Part shown: positions 1 through 6,843 of the stretch, one piece after another
Position numbering within the stretch: the stretch's first letter is position 1
How the letters are laid out: each line of letters begins with the position of its first letter
Origin: an uncultured Nitrosomonadales bacterium
GTDB lineage: Bacteria; Pseudomonadota; Gammaproteobacteria; Burkholderiales; Gallionellaceae
Assembly (NCBI GenBank): GCA_903934275.1
Contig: CAIZNF010000201.1
Location: forward strand, 1 to 6,843
Direction: 5' to 3'
DNA length: 6,843 nt
Program-made: the position numbers and the translations under genes
The notes under the pieces: generated by a model
What the model saw: the letters and a program-made list of their open reading frames with translations, nothing else
Told to the model about the DNA's origin: nothing
Database searches by the model: none

Positions 1-21
1 GCCTCTATAAATTCAAAATCC
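1..21 (+). repeat. Left terminal inverted repeat
   Basis: Begins GCCTCTATAAAT at the first base of the window and pairs with 172-192 at 19 of 21 positions. It may continue to the left of the window. Confidence 0.65.
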
Positions 22-31
22 TGATGAACTA

Positions 32-79
32 ACTAGCCATTCCACTAAGTTGTCAAACAACGCCAACTAAGTGGCTGGT
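32..79. repeat. Imperfect dyad inside the element
   Basis: CCACTAAGTTG (42-52) and CAACTAAGTGG (64-74) form an 11-bp inverted repeat with one mismatch and an 11-nt loop. An alternative outer pairing, ACTAGCCA (32-39) with TGGCTGGT (72-79), includes one G-T pair. No T-run follows on either strand, so it does not look like an intrinsic terminator. Confidence 0.5.
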
Positions 80-102
80 TATAAGCGAGGCAAGGCTCGA
101 AT

Positions 103-148
103 AAAAATTGCGACGACGCATATGTCTGATATGTTAGGAGTAATTTTT
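103..148. repeat. Nested A/T-rich dyad inside the element
   Basis: AAAAATT (103-109) pairs with AATTTTT (142-148). Inside that, CATAT (119-123) pairs with ATATG (129-133) around GTCTG. The unpaired spacers of 9 and 8 nt are nearly symmetric, so the whole segment could fold as one interrupted hairpin. Confidence 0.4.
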
Positions 149-171
149 TATGAGCAACGCAGTATCGTGAC

Positions 172-192
172 GGAGTTTGGATTTATAGAGGC
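172..192 (-). repeat. Right terminal inverted repeat
   Basis: Read on the minus strand it begins GCCTCTATAAAT at base 192 and matches bases 1-21 with two mismatches. The outer flank on the plus strand continues TCCCTACAG; the equivalent left flank is outside the window. Confidence 0.65.
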
Positions 193-202
193 TCCCTACA
201 GC

Positions 203-574
203 CTATGCCTTCTTCGAATGTGCGACAGCGCTACCAACATTGACCGCCGGTAACGGCTGAACTACCGGAGGAGCTCGATCTGCCTCCCTGTCTTTGACAA
301 CAACCTTGGCAACTTGATCGTTAGAGTTGCCGGTATTTACAGCCGAAGACGTTTGACCGACCGGGGCAGCACTGCTCAACTCCCTAGCTTTGGCGGAAAT
401 ATTGACCACTGTGGAAGATTGCTGTTGTTGTTGAGGTGCATCAATCTTCTTGTCATGCTCTTTTTGCGCTTGCCTTTCTTTTTTCTGAATATCAGCCAAG
501 CGCATTTTGCTTTCCGGTTTACCGGGCAACAGTGCGACAGTCATAGGTGCGGCAGTGTTAGATACGGTAGCCAT
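203..574 (-). CDS. Hypothetical 123-aa low-complexity protein
   Basis: I do not recognise a family. The ATG (572-574) is preceded by a near-ideal Shine-Dalgarno, AAGGAG at 582-587 with a 7-nt spacer, and by a plausible promoter at 618-646, so I take it as a real gene. The protein has no signal peptide and no membrane segment. Residues 21-43 are charged and probably helical (rich in K, E, Q, R). A run of five glutamines (48-52) follows, then the motif VVNISAKARELSSA (56-69), then a Ser/Val/Ala/Pro-rich and probably disordered tail ending HSKKA. The V-N-I-S-x-x-A-R-x-L motif resembles short segments seen in FlgM-like and other small proteobacterial proteins, but that is a loose likeness and not an assignment. 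The gene lies downstream of ftsB after a 132-bp gap and is probably transcribed separately. The putative mobile element begins 10 bp after its TAG stop. Confidence 0.7.
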   Translation of the reverse strand: MATVSNTAAPMTVALLPGKPESKMRLADIQKKERQAQKEHDKKIDAPQQQQQSSTVVNISAKARELSSAAPVGQTSSAVNTGNSNDQVAKVVVKDREADRAPPVVQPLPAVNVGSAVAHSKKA

Positions 575-581
575 GTTTATT

Positions 582-587
582 CTCCTT
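582..587 (-). promoter_or_regulatory. Strong ribosome binding site of the 123-aa gene
   Basis: AAGGAG on the minus strand, 7 nt before the ATG at 572-574. It fixes the start and is the main evidence that this unrecognised ORF is translated. Confidence 0.75.
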
Positions 588-617
588 CAAGATTAAATTA
601 CCACTACACACGCCTGC

Positions 618-646
618 ATTTGACAACTTTTGCCTGGGTGTGTCAA
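618..646 (-). promoter_or_regulatory. Putative sigma-70 promoter for the 123-aa gene
   Basis: On the minus strand a perfect -35 hexamer TTGACA (641-646) is followed by a 17-bp spacer and TCAAAT (618-623), which matches 4 of 6 of the -10 consensus. The predicted start is near 611, giving a leader of about 37 nt. The -10 is weak at the important second position, so this is a moderate call. Confidence 0.45.
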
Positions 647-675
647 TAACAGCCATTCTCGGGTTTGACACCACC
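636..675. repeat. Inverted repeat overlapping the putative -35 box
   Basis: GGGTGTGTCAA (636-646) and TTGACACCACC (665-675) form an inverted repeat matching at 9 of 11 positions with an 18-nt spacer. The left arm contains the TTGACA -35 hexamer on the minus strand. No T-run follows, so it is more like an operator than a terminator. Confidence 0.3.
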
Positions 676-706
676 GAAAGACTGGTATGTTGTGTTTCGC
701 AGGTGG

Positions 707-1065
707 TTAAGGAACTTGCCGCTGCTGTATTTTGGGGGCATCTGAAACAGATGAAGCGGGCAGCATCTGCTTCCCCTCTATTTGGGTGGATGGTTGCTCC
801 ACAACCTGAAAAAACACTTCGTCATGCTTGATCATGCCCAATGCGCTACGCGCGCGCTCTTCGATGGCTTCGGTGCCTTGTTTGAGGTCGCGCACCTCAG
901 CATCCAGCAAAGCATTGCGCGCCTGAATCTGCCGATTGGCCTGTTGCTGCGCTTCGACCTGATGATTCAAGTCCCATACTTTCAACCAGCCCCCTTTGCC
1001 CAGCCACAACGGGTACTGCAACAGCAGCAACAGGGCAGCCAGTATCAGTGTGACCGCACGGCGCA

Positions 1066-1066
<1 letters not shown>
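707..1066 (-). CDS. ftsB: Cell division protein FtsB
   Basis: FtsB is a bitopic inner-membrane protein that joins FtsL and FtsQ in the FtsQLB complex and helps activate septal peptidoglycan synthesis. The 119-aa product has a short cytoplasmic start (MRRA), one hydrophobic segment (about 4-21), a periplasmic heptad-like coiled-coil region (about 33-63), and then the family block around 64-81 ([18 protein letters not shown]). The tail from about 90 to 119 is polar, so the protein is somewhat longer than the 103-aa E. coli one; the tail is probably disordered. Its ATG shares a base with the eno stop (TAATG), which implies translational coupling, and no good Shine-Dalgarno is visible. Position directly after eno is common in proteobacteria. 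It is the last gene of the packed operon. Confidence 0.92.
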
Positions 1067-6172
<5,106 letters not shown>

Positions 6173-6244
6173 GGTTGACCGCCTCGTAATCTCTGGAAAC
6201 GTGTTTTAAAAGTGTAGCGAACAGGTCGAAGTGCGAAGCGCACG

Positions 6245-6291
6245 GGGCGCAGGAACCAAAATGTACTTGAGTGCATGAGAATTCCGAGCCC
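6245..6291. repeat. Interrupted palindrome, REP-like
   Basis: Three nested arm pairs share one centre near 6268: GGGC (6245-6248) with GCCC (6288-6291), GGAA (6252-6255) with TTCC (6282-6285), and ATGTACT (6261-6267) with AGTGCAT (6270-6276, one G-T pair). Between the last two pairs is a nearly symmetric internal loop. My recollection is that similar palindromes recur between genes in related betaproteobacteria, but I cannot check this here. Confidence 0.4.
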
Positions 6292-6343
6292 GCGCAACGC
6301 CGCAATTCTGATGCGCAGTAATTTTAAACATGTTCTGAAGAAC

Positions 6344-6378
6344 TTCGCACAATGCCGCAAATGCGGTTGTTGTGCGAA
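6344..6378. repeat. Strong two-tier hairpin
   Basis: TTCGCACAA (6344-6352) and TTGTGCGAA (6370-6378) are a perfect 9-bp inverted repeat. Inside it CCGCA (6355-6359) and TGCGG (6362-6366) form a second perfect 5-bp repeat with two bases at the tip. Neither strand shows a T-run after it, so it is not a standard terminator. Confidence 0.6.
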
Positions 6379-6451
6379 AGCACTGTAACCCGCGCATGAT
6401 AACCGGCAAAAAATTCTTGTGCCATACGATGGCTGAATGGCCGCAGAATAA

Positions 6452-6480
6452 AAGACAAACACGCCGTCAAAGCATAGAAT
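6452..6480 (+). promoter_or_regulatory. Possible promoter of the right-end membrane protein gene
   Basis: AAGACA (6452-6457, 4 of 6 of the -35) and TAGAAT (6475-6480, 5 of 6 of the -10) are separated by 17 bp on the plus strand. The predicted start is about 50 nt before the ATG at 6538. The match is modest. Confidence 0.3.
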
Positions 6481-6537
6481 AAGCGGCTGTTATGAGAAGT
6501 TTTTCATGATTGAATCTCTTCGGAACCACGACCACCC

Positions 6538-6843
6538 ATGCGAAGAATAAAAGAACGCCCCGGTTATTTTGGCTTCACAGCCGAACCGGTATACCTCCAA
6601 AAGAAACTGGAAGACCACCGTTCTTTCAGTGTGGCCATGTTTATCCTTTTCGCTTGCCTGGGGGCATCGCTCTGGATATGGGACTACGTCACGGATCCAG
6701 TGGGCGCGCGCGGCACGATCTGGCTCAGGCTGTCATTCTTATCCTTGATTGCCATCTCCTTTGCCTTTAAGTATGCCAAGAACCGGCGCCTATTGGCTTT
6801 CATATCAATGGATTCGTTGACAGTATCAAAGCACATGAGTCTA
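6538..6843 (+). CDS. N-terminal part of a membrane protein, possibly a cyclase-type sensor (partial)
   Basis: An open frame of 102 codons runs off the window end without a stop. An in-frame TGA at 6511-6513 makes the ATG at 6538 the first start available; the ribosome binding site is poor (CGGA about 13 nt upstream). The visible part has a basic, polar cytoplasmic start (1-28), a first hydrophobic helix (about 30-49), a short loop with WDYVTDPVGARGT (48-60), a second helix (about 62-80), and a basic turn (KNRR, 81-84) leading into a third hydrophobic stretch. This layout resembles the membrane-spanning input domains in front of adenylate cyclase or GGDEF output domains in betaproteobacteria, but no output domain is visible, so that is inference. 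It is divergent from the YihY gene. Confidence 0.65.
   Translation, partial: MRRIKERPGYFGFTAEPVYLQKKLEDHRSFSVAMFILFACLGASLWIWDYVTDPVGARGTIWLRLSFLSLIAISFAFKYAKNRRLLAFISMDSLTVSKHMSL

Larger units (their letters stand above)
1..192. mobile_element. MITE-like element or IS remnant bounded by terminal inverted repeats
   Basis: Bases 1-21 and the reverse complement of 172-192 match at 19 of 21 positions. The outermost 12 bases (GCCTCTATAAAT) are identical, and the mismatches fall at repeat positions 13 and 18. Both repeats point inward, as terminal inverted repeats do. The enclosed sequence has no convincing gene and contains two imperfect dyads (32-79 and 103-148), a build typical of miniature inverted-repeat elements. 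The left end is the window edge, so the repeat may extend outward and a target-site duplication cannot be examined. The right end lies 10 bp beyond the stop codon of the minus-strand gene at 203-574. I cannot assign it to an IS family. It could also be an internally deleted IS, or a chance pairing, although 19/21 makes chance unlikely. Confidence 0.6.
6173..6537. other. Gene-free divergent intergenic region with dyads
   Basis: These 365 bp separate the minus-strand YihY gene from the plus-strand membrane protein. I see no convincing gene or RNA gene. It contains a small palindrome GTGCG-AAG-CGCAC (6231-6243), an interrupted dyad at 6245-6291, a dyad GTTCT-GA-AGAAC (6332-6343), a strong hairpin (6344-6378), and a possible plus-strand promoter near 6452-6480. 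Minus-strand reading frames across it are Cys/Arg-rich with no ribosome binding site or family likeness. The concentration of dyads suggests an intergenic repeat or a regulatory region. Confidence 0.6.

Noticed and set aside
71..253. Plus-strand 60-codon frame across the element
   Set aside because: It starts at GTG, runs through the right inverted repeat and into the antisense of the 123-aa gene, and has no transposase motif.
314..649. Plus-strand 111-codon frame opposite the 123-aa gene
   Set aside because: The minus-strand gene has a near-ideal ribosome binding site while this frame has none and reads as an antisense shadow.
672..707. Possible terminator after ftsB: CCACC/GGTGG and GAAA/TTTC arms on the minus strand
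   Set aside because: The arms are short and interrupted and no T-run follows. I found no convincing terminator for the operon.

Overview
The window looks like the chromosome of a Gram-negative betaproteobacterium, possibly Nitrosomonadales/Gallionellaceae-like. This rests on the minus-strand order pyrG-kdsA-eno-ftsB, on how the proteins read, and on the presence of KDO (LPS) synthesis. The taxonomic call is inference; no database was searched. Most of the window is a core housekeeping operon, and I see no clear new multi-gene system. The less ordinary material is at the two ends.

Layout. Bases 1-192 are bounded by inward-facing inverted repeats (19 of 21 positions identical) and hold two internal dyads, which looks like a short non-autonomous mobile element (MITE-like) or an IS remnant. 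The left edge of the window coincides with its left end. Bases 203-574 (minus) encode a 123-aa unrecognised, low-complexity protein with a very good ribosome binding site and a plausible promoter of its own. Bases 707-4871 (minus) hold pyrG, kdsA, eno and ftsB, tightly packed: a GTGA overlap, an 18-bp gap and a TAATG overlap. Bases 4937-6172 (minus) encode a YihY/UPF0761 membrane protein with a C-terminal extension. Bases 6173-6537 are a 365-bp gene-free divergent region with two conspicuous dyads. From 6538 (plus) a membrane protein begins and runs off the window end.

How the genes fit together. Enolase makes phosphoenolpyruvate (PEP). KdsA condenses PEP with arabinose-5-phosphate to give KDO-8-phosphate. 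PyrG makes the CTP that KdsB (not in this window) uses to activate KDO for LPS inner core. FtsB belongs to the FtsQLB division complex. The operon therefore links nucleotide and carbon supply to envelope synthesis and division. The KdsA carries the cysteine ligand of the metal-dependent class, unlike the E. coli enzyme. All genes from 203 to 6172 are on the minus strand; only the partial gene at the right end is on the plus strand.
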